A DNA stretch of 64,000 nucleotides from Epichloe hybrida (lineage: Eukaryota > Ascomycota > Sordariomycetes > Hypocreales > Clavicipitaceae), in NCBI GenBank assembly GCA_019022495.1, contig JAFEKR010000003.1, forward strand, positions 1,240,001 through 1,304,000. The letters run 5' to 3'. A program made the position numbers and the translations under genes. Positions within the stretch are counted from its first letter, which is position 1; every line of letters begins with the position of its first letter. Positions 48,701 through 61,681 of this stretch are shown here, in pieces. Under the pieces are notes generated by a model. The model had not been told where the DNA came from, ran no database searches, and worked only from the letters and a program-made list of their open reading frames with translations.

Positions 48701-48883
48701 GATTAAAGGTGTTAGGAATTAGGCCTACTTATCCTTATATAGGCTTATAGATTAGATTTTGTTATTTATTATACCCCTTCCCCTTGCCCTTTTCTTCCGA
48801 TATTATTTGTGATTATTTAATCTTATTTATTCCTTAATTCCTATTCACTTCTCTTATTAATATTATACGTTAATAATTATATT

Positions 48884-48902
48884 AAAGAGAGAGAGTTTCT
48901 AG
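48884..48902 (+). other. Polypurine tract of copia B1
   Basis: AAAGAGAGAGAG at 48884-48895, then TTTCTAG, then the 3' LTR. The complementary tract follows the 3' LTRs of B2 and D. Confidence 0.7.
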
Positions 48903-49198
48903 TGTTAGAATAAGTATAATATTAATAAGGGTGCGTGCCTCTAATTAGGTAAGCGCGTTATATTACGGACCTATATGTCTAGCCTAGCCGCGCTGTAATT
49001 AGGGTTAGCACATATAGCCTCTTTGCTAATAACCCTAATTAAGGCCCCTTTTCCTATAATAAATAGCGCACCCTCTTTACTTCTATTTAATCCCTCTTTT
49101 GCTTGCTTTAATAGACTAGAATATATAACGATTACGTGCACTTTAGTCCACCCCGAAAACCCTACGCGTAGGTCAATGGTATCCTGTAGATACTAACA
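48903..49198 (+). repeat. 3' LTR of copia B1
   Basis: 296 bp. It starts TGTTAGAATAAGTATAATAT (mutated from TGTTGGAACAAGC) and ends GATACTAACA. GTAAT (49199-49203) follows as the target duplication. Confidence 0.93.
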
Positions 49199-49203
49199 GT
49201 AAT

Positions 49204-52200
49204 ATCTCTTAACCTTTCTAATGCTATTATAGGCTTTAATTAGTATCTTATTAGTCTTAATTAATATTAGTTAAGTATAATACTTAAATTTAGCGGAAGC
49301 AAAGTTATTGCTAGTGTTATAGATAATCTATTCTAGAGGTCTAAGATAAGTATTAATCTAATATTTATAGATAGTGTCCTAAATATCTTAAGCCTTTTGC
49401 TTTTTTAGGTTAAGAAATTAGGCTACCTAGAATAAGGTTACTAAATTAATAATATAAAGCACTAGTTAGCTATTAATTTATATAATATTAATAATAATCT
49501 CGCAGTTAAATTCGTGGTTATCTTTGATTATAAATTTAAATTAACTAGGGGCCTTGCTATGTATTTAGTAATAGTAGTAGACTTTAGTTAATTTCTTAAT
49601 TGCCTAGCGTTTAACTTTATGACTAGCTTAGTAAAGGATCTTTATAAGCTATTAGACAGAAGGGTAACTAAGCTAATAATGTAATTAATAAATATCTCCT
49701 TCTAAAAGGTAGAAGGCAACCGTTTCTTTTGCCTCTAGTAATTACTAAGGATAGCCCTATTGTTATATAATAGGTATAGTCTTATTGCCTTAGATAAGTA
49801 TATTAGCAAGGTTATTAATCTTAACTTATATCTTATTTATATTAGTAATTAAGAAGAGAAAGGGGGTAGCTATATTAAGGATATAGAATTTAAGCTCTCT
49901 AAGTTCTATAGGTATATAAAGAATTCCTCTTATAACTACTAATCTAGTGCTAAATATAATAATTTAAGGCTTATAAAGGATTACCTTTAATAAAGGTATT
50001 AATCTTAATAGAGCCTTTACTTATACCTCTCCTATACTTAATTTCCTTATAGCGCTAGTATTAGGTATAATCTCTCTAAAGACCTCTTTAAAATAGTGTT
50101 CTTTAGATATATAGTAAATTAAGCCTTTATTACACTCTTATAGCTTATAAAACTCTTACCTAAGGAATATATATTAAAAGGCTTAATTATTTAGGGTTAT
50201 AAGGATATTAATATTAGTAGTATTATAGTTAGTCTATAGTCTAGAGTAAAAGAATTATATAATACTTAGATATACTATTAATAGTGGCTCCTTTATATTA
50301 TTATTATTATTCTTAGCCTTTATATATTTAATAAGATATAATTCCTAATCTTAACCTAAGCCCTTATTAAGCTTATTATTATCTTACCCTTTATAGGAAG
50401 CAAGAAATGCTTAGAATCTCTTCTCTAAAGGGGGTGTATAATATGTTTTACTAGCCTACTAGTAGTCCTTCTCCTTTTAATGCTCTTTAGTAAAGTAATT
50501 AGAGAACTAGCAGCTACTCTTACTATATATAAAGTAATGTTTAGTGCTTAGCCTAAGGCTTTATTTATAATAGCTTCCTTTGCTATAGGATTATTATCTA
50601 TACTAATAATTAGTAAACATAGCCTCTAGAGGGTTTTCTTATTAGTACTAGAGGTATTAGGAGGACTTCTTATTTAATTCCGTAATAGTAATTACCTTAT
50701 AGAGGTCTTTAGTAAGACTTTTAAAGCCTAAGGAGTATATATATTCCACTATCTAATATTTAGGTACACTAGCTATAGTATTTAACACTTGCTTATAGAG
50801 CTTAGTATTTACTATTTTAGTAAGGTATAGCCCTCTATAGATCTTCTTAAGGGTTAATAACGTAATCTTAAGGTAATTAAGCTTACTTTTATTAGGGTTC
50901 TTCTTAATTATATTCTTTAATATTATACTACTTTATTTATAGTAATAGAATTACTAATTACTTTCTATCTTAAAGCGTTAAAAAATATAAGTAATTATCT
51001 CTTTATAAGAATAGTTATTCCTAAAGAGGTAATTAAGGAAGTATTATTTAGTATTACTTATTAATATAATAAGGAAAGCCTTTTAATAATATATTTAAGG
51101 AAGGTTAATTCTATTACACTTATTCTTAAAGAGCATAATCTTTAGCATTAAGAAGTTATATAGCTTCCTACTATAGTAGTTACTATTCTTATATATCTTT
51201 ATAAGCTCTAAGATCTTCTTTGTAATCTAATCTTTAGAGAGGAATTACTATAAAGGCATAATTTATTATAAATAATAGTTTACTAGTTATTATTAATAAT
51301 AATTATTAGGATAAAGCTATTAATTTAATAGGGATTATTATAGGGGCTCTTATAAAGGTTTAGGTAGTCTTTAGGGTTAAGGAAGGTGAATTTCTAGGGT
51401 AAGTTATTAGGGCTATTAATATTAAGGCTCTAGGGGTTTGGAAGATTATAGTTATTCTTATAATCTTTCCTATGACTATAAAGGCATTAAAGTTTAATAA
51501 AGCACTTCTTTAAGGGATACTAGGATTAAATATCCTAGGCCTTACTTAACAAGAACGCTATAATCTTATAGAGAATTATATAATTCTCTAATAACTTCCT
51601 TTATAGCCCTTTTAAAGGTATCTCTAGACTAGCCTTTAAAGTCTTCTTAGAATAATTCCTATAGGTTATTATCTCTCTAACCTTAATGCTTACTAAGGTT
51701 AATAAATCTTATAATCTAGTTATTAAGCTTAAGCTATATAGTAGTCTCTAGATTTAGCTTAATAAATTCTTTCTAATTACTAGAGAAGTTATAAGTAAGC
51801 TATTAAAGATATAAAGGTAACTTATGCTCTTAGGGTCTTTTAGGGGTAATAATTAAAGCCTTGCTATTACTAGTAGCCCTTCCTCTTATAGAAGGTCTAG
51901 ATTCCTTTACTATCTTTAACTATAAAAGGGATACTATTAAGTTATTATTATTACTACTAATTAAGCTCCTATATTTACCTATTACTATTATAAAGGTTTT
52001 CTTTCGCACTTTAGGAGCGTTATTACTTTAATAAAATTAGAAGATTATAAAAACAGGAAAAACAAAAGAAAAAGTAGTAAAAGTAGCAATAAGAATAAAT
52101 TAATAAGGATAAATAAAGTAATAGAAGTGCTAAAAGTAACTAGAAAATAATAAGAAAAGTAATAAGGAAATAATAGGGATTATTACTTCCTATTTTTTAT

Positions 52201-52723
52201 AAAAAGAAGGGAAGGAGGTAATCTCTCTTTCTTGCTAATAAGCATAGGGTAAACAGCACTAAGAGTAAAGGGGGCAAAAGAAAAACAAGCAATAGATGCT
52301 TGTAGGGAGAGATTAAAGGTTTGTTAGAAGGTGATGTGTTAAAGGGAATTTATAGGTGTGTTAGCTAGTTTAGCTAAGGTTATTTAACGTTAGGTTTGAA
52401 ATAAATACCTTACGGCAATAGATTCGGTTAGTTAGTTAGTTTTCTTATGATAAACAATAAAATCAATAATTAACAATAATATCCTAGATAGATATAATAA
52501 AGTTATATCCCTTAGCCTAAGGGTTAATAGATTAATTCCTTAGAAGCCTAACAAGCCTACAACTAGGATTCTAGTCTCTTCCTTTAGCACACTTATATAG
52601 TTATGCCTTTTTACTATAATGACTGTTATAGTATAATAAGGGGTAGTAGTAGTAGTATTTATAGAAATGTCTTTTCTTATAATACCTAGCTTATCTATAG
52701 TTATAAAGTTAACTACTAATTAG
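49204..52723 (-). pseudogene. Copia C1 integrase N-terminal part, protease and gag
   Basis: Collinear with 57901-61421 of C2. On the minus strand the leader and gag run from 52723 down to about 50400, the protease remnant lies near 50060, and the integrase zinc region and catalytic core from about 49900 down to 49204. More strongly mutated than C2. A Ser/Lys-rich run on the plus strand at 52040-52150 is the antisense of the gag leader and not a gene. The 5' end beside the LTR reads CTAATTAGTAGTTA on the minus strand. Confidence 0.85.
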
Positions 52724-52980
52724 TGTTAGTTATACTAAGGTCCTATATAGGTAATTTAATCCTATATAATTAAAGTTAATAATAGTTAGTTAACTAGCTA
52801 GGAAAAAGGGAGAAGAGAGGGAAAGTCTAGATGCTAGAAAAGTAGGCGAAATCCGTATGTAGGGCAAAAGAGGGGGTGGCGAATTAATATAGCTAATTAT
52901 ATCGCATGCATCGCGCCGGACCCACAATTGGTCTAGTCTTTGGCCACGATTAAACCGATGAAGATCCGAAGGAATTAACA
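52724..52980 (-). repeat. 5' LTR of copia C1
   Basis: 257 bp, starting TGTTAGTTATACTAAGG and ending GGAATTAACA. The palindrome is mutated to CCTATATAGG, changed symmetrically. TTATT (52981-52985) follows. Confidence 0.92.
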
Positions 52981-54914
52981 TTATTACTAGGACTATAATT
53001 ACTTTAAAGTTAGAGGGGTAATTTATAAGCTATATAATCTGCCCCTATCCATATGTAAAGTTAGTAAACTAAGTTATTTATCCCTTATCTATGCTATTAA
53101 AATAGTATAGATATCCTTATTTCCTATTAAATATAAAAGTAGTTTAATAATTTATAAAGAAAGTAAATCCTATAATAAGGTATTAATTACTTATATATAA
53201 GTAAAGGTTAATAGGGTTATAACTATAGCTATACTTAATATTAATAGGCTAATAAGTAGTATAAAGTCTCCTAGCTTTTAAACTAATTAATTATCATAAT
53301 ATATCTATATTAAAATCTTCTATCTTACTAACTTTAAATATTTAGGGTAGTACTACTATTATTTTATTACTTTAAGCTTATGCTCTATAATTCTCCCTAT
53401 TACTATTAGCTTAAACTAGTTAAGCTAGTCTTTACTTAAAGTCTTATAAGCCTTTCTTAGGAATTCATAAATATCTATTAAATAACTACACTATTATATA
53501 TTTATCTATCCTAGCCTAATTAGTATTACTAGGTTAAAATCATTACTATCCTAGTAAACTTTAAATCTTAGTAAAGGCTATAGCTAGTCTCTTTATAAAT
53601 AAAATAAAGGTAGCTACTACCTATAAAGGTTAACTAAATTAATTTCTATAGTGCCTTCCTTAATTTCTCTAAAGAAAGGGCTTTCTAATATATATATTAA
53701 AATATAAATATAGTATATAGTAAGGTACCTACTATAAGGAAAGTAAGTAATAGTGTTACTATTTACTTTAGTGTAATTACCCTTATTTATAATAGACTCC
53801 CTATACTATTCTATTTTACTAGGTAAGATTAAAAGGTTCTAGGATAGATAAAATAACTATTATAGTAAGAAAGGATATAGTAACTACCTATTAGATTTTT
53901 AAATTAGTATAGTTAGAAAGAATTTTAGGAATAAGGGTAGTATAAGTAAAAACTTTAAAGGTTAAGAGAATATATACTTATATAAGAAGTAAGTTAGATT
54001 AAGTAGTTCCTATAGCCCTAATCCTATTCTTATAGTCTTTATTAATTTTAAGAGTAATTATTAGTAGCTATTACTAGTTACCTCCTCCTTTCTCTTTATT
54101 AGCTGCTAGCATCTATTATAAGGCATCTATTTATAGAGATTAAGTAGTTACTATAATTTAGACCTTACTATTATAAATTACTTATAGGTAACTTACTTGC
54201 TTATTAGGTACTAATACCTATTATATATAGTATCCTGTGGTTTAAGGCTTTTCTAACCCTTTTTTTTTTTTTCTTTCCTCTTCTTTATACTCCTTAACTT
54301 ATTACTCTTTATATTATTACCCTAATTAATTAATTATAGCTAAATCTCTTAATAAAAACCATTAAAAACTTCCTAATATTACTACTATTATAAGGGCAAG
54401 CGTCCTAGAAGTTAAGTTTTTAGTAATAAAGACTATAAACTAGTCTAACTATACTAAGTTCTTTCCTTTGTTTATTAGTAAAGACTACATAGGTATTCTA
54501 AAGATTATTTAATCTTATATTTAGGCTAATACTAATGACTTCTATTTTATAATATAAGTTCCTTTTTACCTTCTAGGTTTAGGGTAAGATTAATATTAGT
54601 AATAGTAGTGTTTCTTTATATATAGAGATTACCCCCTAACCTTTTAAAAATTCCCTAGAAAGGGCTCCTCCCTATCTAATTACTACTATAAAGAAAACTA
54701 AATTACTAAAGGATTTTATAAGAAGCTATACTAAAGTAAATAGTATCTTAGCCCTTACTATTAAAAATAAATATTATTACTTAGTTCTTATTCTTACTAA
54801 GATAGCTTATCTTAATAAGTACTTCTTACACACTCTTTTATAGTATCCTAAGTATTATTATACTTTACTAGTATTTATATTTAGTAAATTAAATAGTATT
54901 TTCTATACTAACTA
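52981..54914 (-). other. Sequence H, middle piece: unidentified
   Basis: Starts with the TTATT duplication of C1 and ends with AACTA (54910-54914), the left duplication of C2. It is heavily RIP-mutated. The minus strand gives long protein-like runs broken only by TAA/TAG, for example at about 52990-53520. A 13-base T run lies near 54259-54272. I recognise no domain. It is continuous with 17601-19744 once C1 is removed and with 61682-61903 once C2 is removed. Confidence 0.5.
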
Positions 54915-55174
54915 TGTTGGTTGCACCAAGGTCCTGCGCAGGTATAAGGGTAATCCCGTATGATTAAAGTCGATAATAGTTAGTTAGTTAGCTAGGAAAG
55001 AGGGAGAAGAGAGGGAAAGTCTAGATGCTAGAAAAGTAGGCGAAATCCGTATATAGGGCATAAAAGGGGGTAGCGAATTAATGCAGCTAATTATATCGCG
55101 TGCATCGCGCTAGACCCACAATTAGTCTAGTCTTTAGCCACGATTAAACCAATGAAGATCTGAAGGAATTAACA
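54915..55174 (-). repeat. 3' LTR of copia C2
   Basis: 260 bp, TGTTGGTTGCACCAAGG to GGAATTAACA. It contains CCTGCGCAGG. Followed by CTAGTAATCTCTCTTTTTCC, the complement of the polypurine tract. Confidence 0.93.
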
Positions 55175-58100
55175 CTAGTAATCTCTCTTTTTCCTTTGTA
55201 GCTAAAGAGCTTAAAAACGTAATAAAAATTAGATTAAAGGAAAGTATACACTAGTGAATCCCTTAATAGGAATCCGCTACTTTAATTAGCTATTATAGCA
55301 TTAGTTAATTAAATTAATCTATCATTCCTTGCCTAAGCTCCTGTTTCCTAACATTGCGGGTCTCTTTACCTATCCTTTAACATAAATTATTAATTTGTTC
55401 GAATTAATTAAAGAGGAAAGCAATAAATTTAGCAATGCTTTTATTATTACATCCGCTAGATTATTATTACTATTAATCCATCTAACTTCGTAAATCTCAT
55501 GCCTTTTATATAATTAACAAAGGGCTATAATATTAATTATTAGTCTCTTCTTCTTTATAGTTCCTAGCTTTATAAGATATTTATATAATAAAAAAGAATT
55601 AGTATAAAGAATCATAGGAATTCAAGGTATCTTTAATTAATCCGTAATCTAATATAGAGTTATGGAAATTGCGTAGGCAATGTCTATGCCTTAAACTATA
55701 CTATATAACTCGGAGGTAAGCGCGCTATAAGTGACTCTCTTACTCTTTATTAAGCTATACGTAATAATATTACCTTTTATAATAAAGGTATTATTATCTT
55801 GCATTATCTTGTTGCTAATCACAATCACGTATCTAATCTATAAGCTTAGATTCTTATTATTAGTAAGTAATCTATTTATGAACATAAAGAGCTTTGCCTC
55901 TTTAAGAACTAAAGGGATGTATTATAGTCTATATTATTAATTCTTAATCTACTACTTAAGGCGTTTATTAAGGTATATAATATCTTCCCTAGAGGGTTCT
56001 TAGTGTTAAGCTATAATTAATAGGTTATAGGAAGCTTCTAGTTAATATATAGTTATAATATAGCTTCCTTAGGCTTATTATTTCACATAGTCTTGCTTTG
56101 CTATTAGGGATTAAGGATTAACTTCCTTAATCTTCTAACTCTAGCCTTTTTAGGTTAACATTAGCAAGTTATTAGTGTTCTAGGTTAAGATATAGCTATT
56201 AAAGATAAGGGGATTCTTAGCGGTTAATCATTACTTTTCTTTGGCTATAAAATTAGCCTTCTAGAGCTCTTTCTCTTCTTTTTAGAAGAAGTTATTATTG
56301 CTTAGGCCTAATATATTATTAGTTTATATTCTAACAATACTAAAGAGATTCTTATTATTCGGAGCTATAATTAATAAGTAGGGATTGTAGGTTAAAGTCA
56401 TTATATTAAGGTTATCCCTGTGGTAACGGAAGTACATTACTTACTAGTAGGTTCTAGCCTCTGTAATCCTATAAAGAGATTTAATTAATTTAATCATAGT
56501 TCCTTCCAGGAAGAGGTATGTAATCTGCTTTAGGATCCTCATAATAATTAGCCTTGTTAGCATTATGTGCGATTAAGTGTAAGCTTGCGTAATATCGTGA
56601 ATCTAAAGGTAAATACCTCTTCTCCTTAATAACAAAGCAATAGCTACGATTAGTCGTTAGCTTGCTCGTTAAATCGTTAGTGATTGCATCAGGATAAATT
56701 CCTTTCCTTTATTATTATAGCCTTATATAATAAGGCGGGATTTGTTATATAGCAAGTCTGTTCCTTTGCCTTTAATCTCTCTAACTATATAAGAATTAAA
56801 GATTCTATAACCTCTGTGCTTCGCTAGGTTAAACTTAATGAATTTAAACACATTACGAGCTTACAAAGCGTTAATCTTAGCTTAATTAGATTGCTTAAAG
56901 GGTTTTCCTAGGGTTATAATCCTTTCTTCTTAGCGGAGCTAAAGGGTAAGGTTCTAATTAGCCTCTTCCTTTACTATAAGGAATACTATGCTTAGCATCC
57001 CTCTAGTTATAACCTCTTAAATAAAGGCCTCCTCTTAATCTTTATTCATAAGTATATAGAGCTAAACTAGGCTAATATCCTTCTTAGGGCTATAAGGTCT
57101 TCTTTTCCTTACTTTTATTCCTTTAGGGCATAGTAATAAGTCTTTAACTTAATAGCTTCCCCTTAGGGCCTTTTAGGCTTTATAAGCCTCTTTATTAGAC
57201 TCTCCTACACTTATAAATTACACTATAAGAGCCTTTCTTAGTCTCCTTTGCTTTCTCTTAGCTAGTGTCTATAGCTCTTTACTATCTTCTATTAGAGAAT
57301 CTCTTTTATTAGTAGTAGTTAGTTATATAGCTCTTTCTTTCTCTGCGTTACTTAGCTATTACTCTAGCAAATTATAAGGCTTTATCTCCTACTACTCTAG
57401 CCCCTCTATAGTATATAGGTCTTTATAATAAGGCTTTACTACTATAGAGTAAAACTTTACTAGGCTATAGGGTATATTAATAGTATAGGTCTCTCTATTA
57501 GTAGTAAGTAGCTTATATAGGCTATGCTAGCTACCTTTCTCTCTCTATACGCATATATTAGCCTATAGGGGTAGCTAATATATAGGCACTATGTTAGGGC
57601 TATTCTAGGCTTTAAGGGCATTGTAGACTTACTATGAAGCTAGATAATAGCGGACTTTATTAGTAGCTTTACGAATTACCTTAGCATGTTAAATAATAGA
57701 GACGCTTAGTAGTAACTTATCTATTATCTATAGGTAGCCTTTAAAGACTAGTAGGGTTAGGATAATACTATTTAGGCCTACAGAGTTATTAATAGCTTTA
57801 ATAGCTATTTAAAGACATTATTCTAGCGTGAGTTTTATTCTAATTAAGTCTGTAATAATATCGTAGGCTTAGCGTAAAGGTCCGTAATATCTCTTGACCT
57901 TTCTAATGCTATTATAGGCTTTAATTAGTATCTTATTAGTCTTAATTAATATTAGTTAAGTATAGTGCTTAAACTTAGCGGAAGTAAAGTTATTGCTAGC
58001 ATTATGTATAATCCATTCTAGAGGTCTGAGATAAGTGTTAATCTAACATTCGCGGATAGCGTCCCAGATATCTCGAGCCTTTTGCTTCCTTAGATCAAGG

Positions 58101-61100
58101 AATTAGGCTACCTAGAATAATATTACTAAATTAATAATGTAAAGCACTAGTTAGCCATTAATCTACATGATATTAACGATGATCTTGTAGTTAAATTCGT
58201 AGTTATCTTTGATTATAAACTTAAATTAACTAGGGGCCTTTCTATACATCTAGCAATAGTAGCAGACTTTAGTTAATTCCTTAATTACCTAGCGTTTAAC
58301 TTTATGACTAGCTTAGTAAAGGATCTTTACAAGTTATTAAACGGAAGGGTAACTAAGTTAATAATATAATTAACGAATATCTCCTTCTAAAAGGTAGAAG
58401 GCAACTATTTCTCTTGCTTCTAGTAACTACTAAGGATAGCCCTATTATCACATAATAGGTATAGTCTTATTACCTTAGATAAGTATATTAGCAAGGTTAT
58501 TAATCTTAACTTATATTTTATTTATATTAGTAATTAAGAAGAGGAAGGGGGTAGCTATGTTAAGGATGTAAAATTCAAGCTCTCTAAGTTCCATAGGCAT
58601 ATAAAGGATTTCTCTTATAACTACTAATCTAGCGCTAAATATAATAATTTAGGGTTTATAGGGGGTTACCTTTAATAAAGGCATTAATCTTAACAAAGCC
58701 TTTACTTATGCCTCTCCTATAGTTAATTTTCCTATAGCGCTAGTATTAGGTATAATCCCTCTAAAGACCTCTTCAGAATAGTATTCTTTAGAGATATAGT
58801 AAATTAAACCTTTATTACACTCTTATAGCTTGTAAAGCTCTTACCTAAGGAATACGTGTTAGAAGGCTTAATTATTTAAGGTTATAAGGATATTAACATT
58901 AGCGGCGTTATAGTTAGTTTGTAATCTAGAGCAGAAGAATTATATAATGCTTAGGTATGCTATTAATAGTAGCTCCTCTATATTATTATTATTATCTTCA
59001 GCTTCTATGTAGGCCGAAAGATATAATTCCTAATTCTAACCTAAGCCTTTATTAGGCTTATTATTATCCTACCCTTTATAGGAGGCAAGGAATGCCTAGA
59101 ATCTTTTCTTTAAAGGGGGTGTATAATATATTTTACTAGCTTACTAGTGGTCTTTTTCCTTTTAATATTCTTTAGTAAAGTGATTAGAGAACTAGTAGCT
59201 ACTCTTGCTACATATAAAGTAACGCTTAGTGCTTAGCCTAGGGCTCTATCTATAATAACTTCCTCCGCTATAGGGGAATAATTACTATCCATACTAATAA
59301 TTAGTAAACATAGCCTCTAGAGGGTCTCCTTATTAGTACTAAAGGTATTAGGAGAGCCTCTTATTTAATTCCGTAATAGTAATTACCTTACAGAGGTCTC
59401 TAGCAAGTCTTTCAAAGCTTACGGAGTGTATATATTTTACTATCTAACATTTAGGCACACTAGCTACAGTATTTAAGGCCTGCTTATAGAGTTTAGTATT
59501 TACTATCTTAGCAGGGTATAGGCCTTTATAGATTTTCTTAAGGGTTAATAATATAATCTTAAGGCACTTAAGCTTACTTTTATTAGGGTTTTTCTTAATT
59601 ATGCTCTTTAGTATTATACTACTTTACTTATAGTAATAGAATTACTAGTTACTTTCTATCTTAAAGTATTAATAAATATAGGCAATTATCTCTTTATAGG
59701 AATAGTTTTTCCTAAAGAGGTAATCAAGGTAGTATTACTTAGCATTACCTATTAATATAATAGGGAAAGCCTTCTAATAATGCATTTAAGGAAGGTCAAT
59801 TCTATCACACTTATTTTCAAAGAGCATAATCTTTAGCATTAAGAAGTCATATAGCTTTCCACTATAGCAGTCGCTATCCTTATATATTTTTATAAGCTCT
59901 AAGATCTTCTTTATAATCTAATCTTTAGAGGGGAATTACTATAAAGGCATAATTTGTTGTAAATAATAGTCTACTAGTCGCTCTTAATAATAATTATCTA
60001 GATAGAGCTATTAATATAATAGGGATTATCATAGGGGTTCTTATAGGGGTTTAAGCAATCTCTAGGGTTAGGGAAGGTTAATTTCTAGGGTAGGTTGTTA
60101 GGGCTATTAATATTAAGGTTCTAGGGGTTTAGAAGATTATAGTCTCTCTTATAATCTCTCCTATAACTAAAGAGGCATTAAAGTTTAATAAAGCACTTCC
60201 TTAAGCAATGCTAGGATTAAATATCCTAGGCCTTGCCTAATAAGGACGCTATAATCTTATAGAGAATTACGTAATTCTCTAATAATATCCTTAGATACCC
60301 TTTTAAAGGTATCTTTAGACTAGCCTTTAAAGTCTTCTTAGAATAATTCCTATAAGTTATTATCTCTCTAACCTTAATACTTACTAAGGTTAATGAATCT
60401 TATAATCTAGTTATTAAGCTTAAGCTACGTAGTAGTCTCTAGATCTAGCTTAACGGATTCTTTCTAATTACTAGAGAAGTTATAAGTAAGCTATTAAAGG
60501 CATGAGGGTAACTTATACTCTTAGGGTCTTTTAAGGGTGATAGTTAGAGCCTTACTATTACTAGTAGCCTTTGCTCTTATAGAAGGTCTAGATTCCTTTA
60601 CTATCTTTAACTATAAAAGGAATGTTACTAATTTATTATTTTTGCTACTAATTAAGCTCCTATGTTTGCCTATTGCTATTATAAGGTTCTTCTTTTGTAT
60701 TTTAGGAGCGTTATTGCTCTAATAAAATCAGAAGATTACGAAAACAGGAAAAATAAAAGAAAAAGCAGTAGAAGCAGTAAAAGTAGTAATAAGAATAAAT
60801 TAATAGAAATAAAGAAAGTAATAGAAGTTCTAAAAGTAACTAGAAAATAATAGGAAAAGTAATAAGGAAATAATAGGAATTACTACTTCCTATTTTTTAT
60901 GAAAAGAAGGGAAGGAGGTAATCTCTCTCTCTTACTAATAAGCATAGGGCGAATAGCACTAAGAGTAAAGGGGGCAAAAAACAAGCTATAGATGCTTATA
61001 CAAACAAATTAAAGGTCTGTTAGATAAAGGGAATATTTATAGAGAAGTTATAGATGTGTTAGCTAGCTTAGCTAAGGTTGTTTAACGTCAGGTTCGAAAT

Positions 61101-61421
61101 AAATGCCTTGTAGCAATAGATTTAGTTATTTAGTTAGTTTTCTCGTAATAGATAATAAAATTAACAATTAATAACAATATCCTAGATAGATATAACAAAG
61201 TTATATCCCTAAGCCTAAGGGTTAATAGATTAATTCCTTAGAAGCCTAACAAGCCTATAACTAGGATTCTAGTCTCTTCCTTTAGCACACTTATGTAATT
61301 ATGCCTCTTTACCATAATAACCATTATAGCATAACAAGGGGTAGTAGCAGTAGTATCTACAGAAATATCTCTTCTTATAATACCTAGCTTATCTATGGTT
61401 ATAAAGTTAACCACTAATTAG
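55175..61421 (-). pseudogene. Copia C2 gag-pol, degenerate
   Basis: Minus-strand order: leader (61421 to about 60560); gag (about 60560-59100) with QYYLDYLFR and FYYYK blocks; protease near 58750-58790, where the DTGA site reads NTSA; integrase with TKVCYYC (about 58270), a first Asp decayed to Asn (VNIM, about 58175) and SIRKVKRYYGPLR (57872-57916), in which the catalytic Glu is Lys; RT (about 57060-56000); RNase H (about 55920-55380). Stops are TAA/TAG. Open plus-strand frames at 55731-55940 and 60537-60850 are antisense to RNase H and the gag leader and are not genes. Confidence 0.9.
61408..61421 (-). other. Leader / candidate primer-binding region of C2
   Basis: CTAATTAGTGGTTA on the minus strand directly after the 5' LTR, identical to the same position of B2. 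Confidence 0.5.
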
Positions 61422-61681
61422 TGTTAGTTACACCAAGGTCCTGCGCAGGTATAAGGGTAATCCCATATGATTGAAGTCAATGATAGTTAGTTAGTTAGCT
61501 AGGAAAGAGGGAGAAGAGAGGGAAAGTCTAGATGCTAGAAAAGTAAGCGAAATCCGTATGTAGGGCATAAAAGGGGGTAGTGAATTAATGCAGCTAATCA
61601 TATTGCGTGCATCGCGCCAGACCCACAATTAGTCTAGTCTTTAGCCACGATTGAACCAATGAAGATCCGAAGGAATCAACA
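61422..61681 (-). repeat. 5' LTR of copia C2
   Basis: 260 bp, starting TGTTAGTTACACCAAGG and ending GGAATCAACA, then AACTA (61682-61686). Confidence 0.93.

Larger units (their letters stand above)
35688..49198 (+). mobile_element. Copia element B1, split by copia A
   Basis: Plus-strand family B copia inserted in C1, flanked by GTAAT (35683-35687 and 49199-49203). LTRs of 296 bp lie at both ends. Copia A and its duplication occupy 36858-43992; without them the element is 6376 bp. Gag, integrase, RT and RNase H follow in copia order. The insertion point is verified by the uninterrupted sequence in C2 at about 57885-57900. Confidence 0.94.
19745..52980 (-). mobile_element. Copia element C1, split by B2 and B1
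   Basis: Both ends are 257-bp LTRs of family C, flanked by TTATT (19740-19744 and 52981-52985). Inside lie two foreign blocks: B2 with its duplication (20758-33743) and B1 with its duplication (35688-49203). Removing them leaves 6734 bp collinear with the uninterrupted copy C2 (54915-61681, 6767 bp). Orientation is minus, so the 5' LTR is at 52724-52980. B2 hit the region between RT and RNase H. B1 hit the integrase next to the catalytic Glu motif. Confidence 0.92.
54915..61681 (-). mobile_element. Complete copia element C2
   Basis: 6767 bp with 260-bp LTRs at both ends and target duplication AACTA (54910-54914 and 61682-61686). Not interrupted, so it is the reference for reconstructing C1. 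Less mutated than C1. Confidence 0.95.

Noticed and set aside
52790..52981. 63-codon minus-strand frame
   Set aside because: Contained in the C1 5' LTR.
60537..60850. Two overlapping plus-strand frames, one Lys/Ser-rich
   Set aside because: Antisense to the gag leader of C2; the C1 copy of the same stretch is not open.
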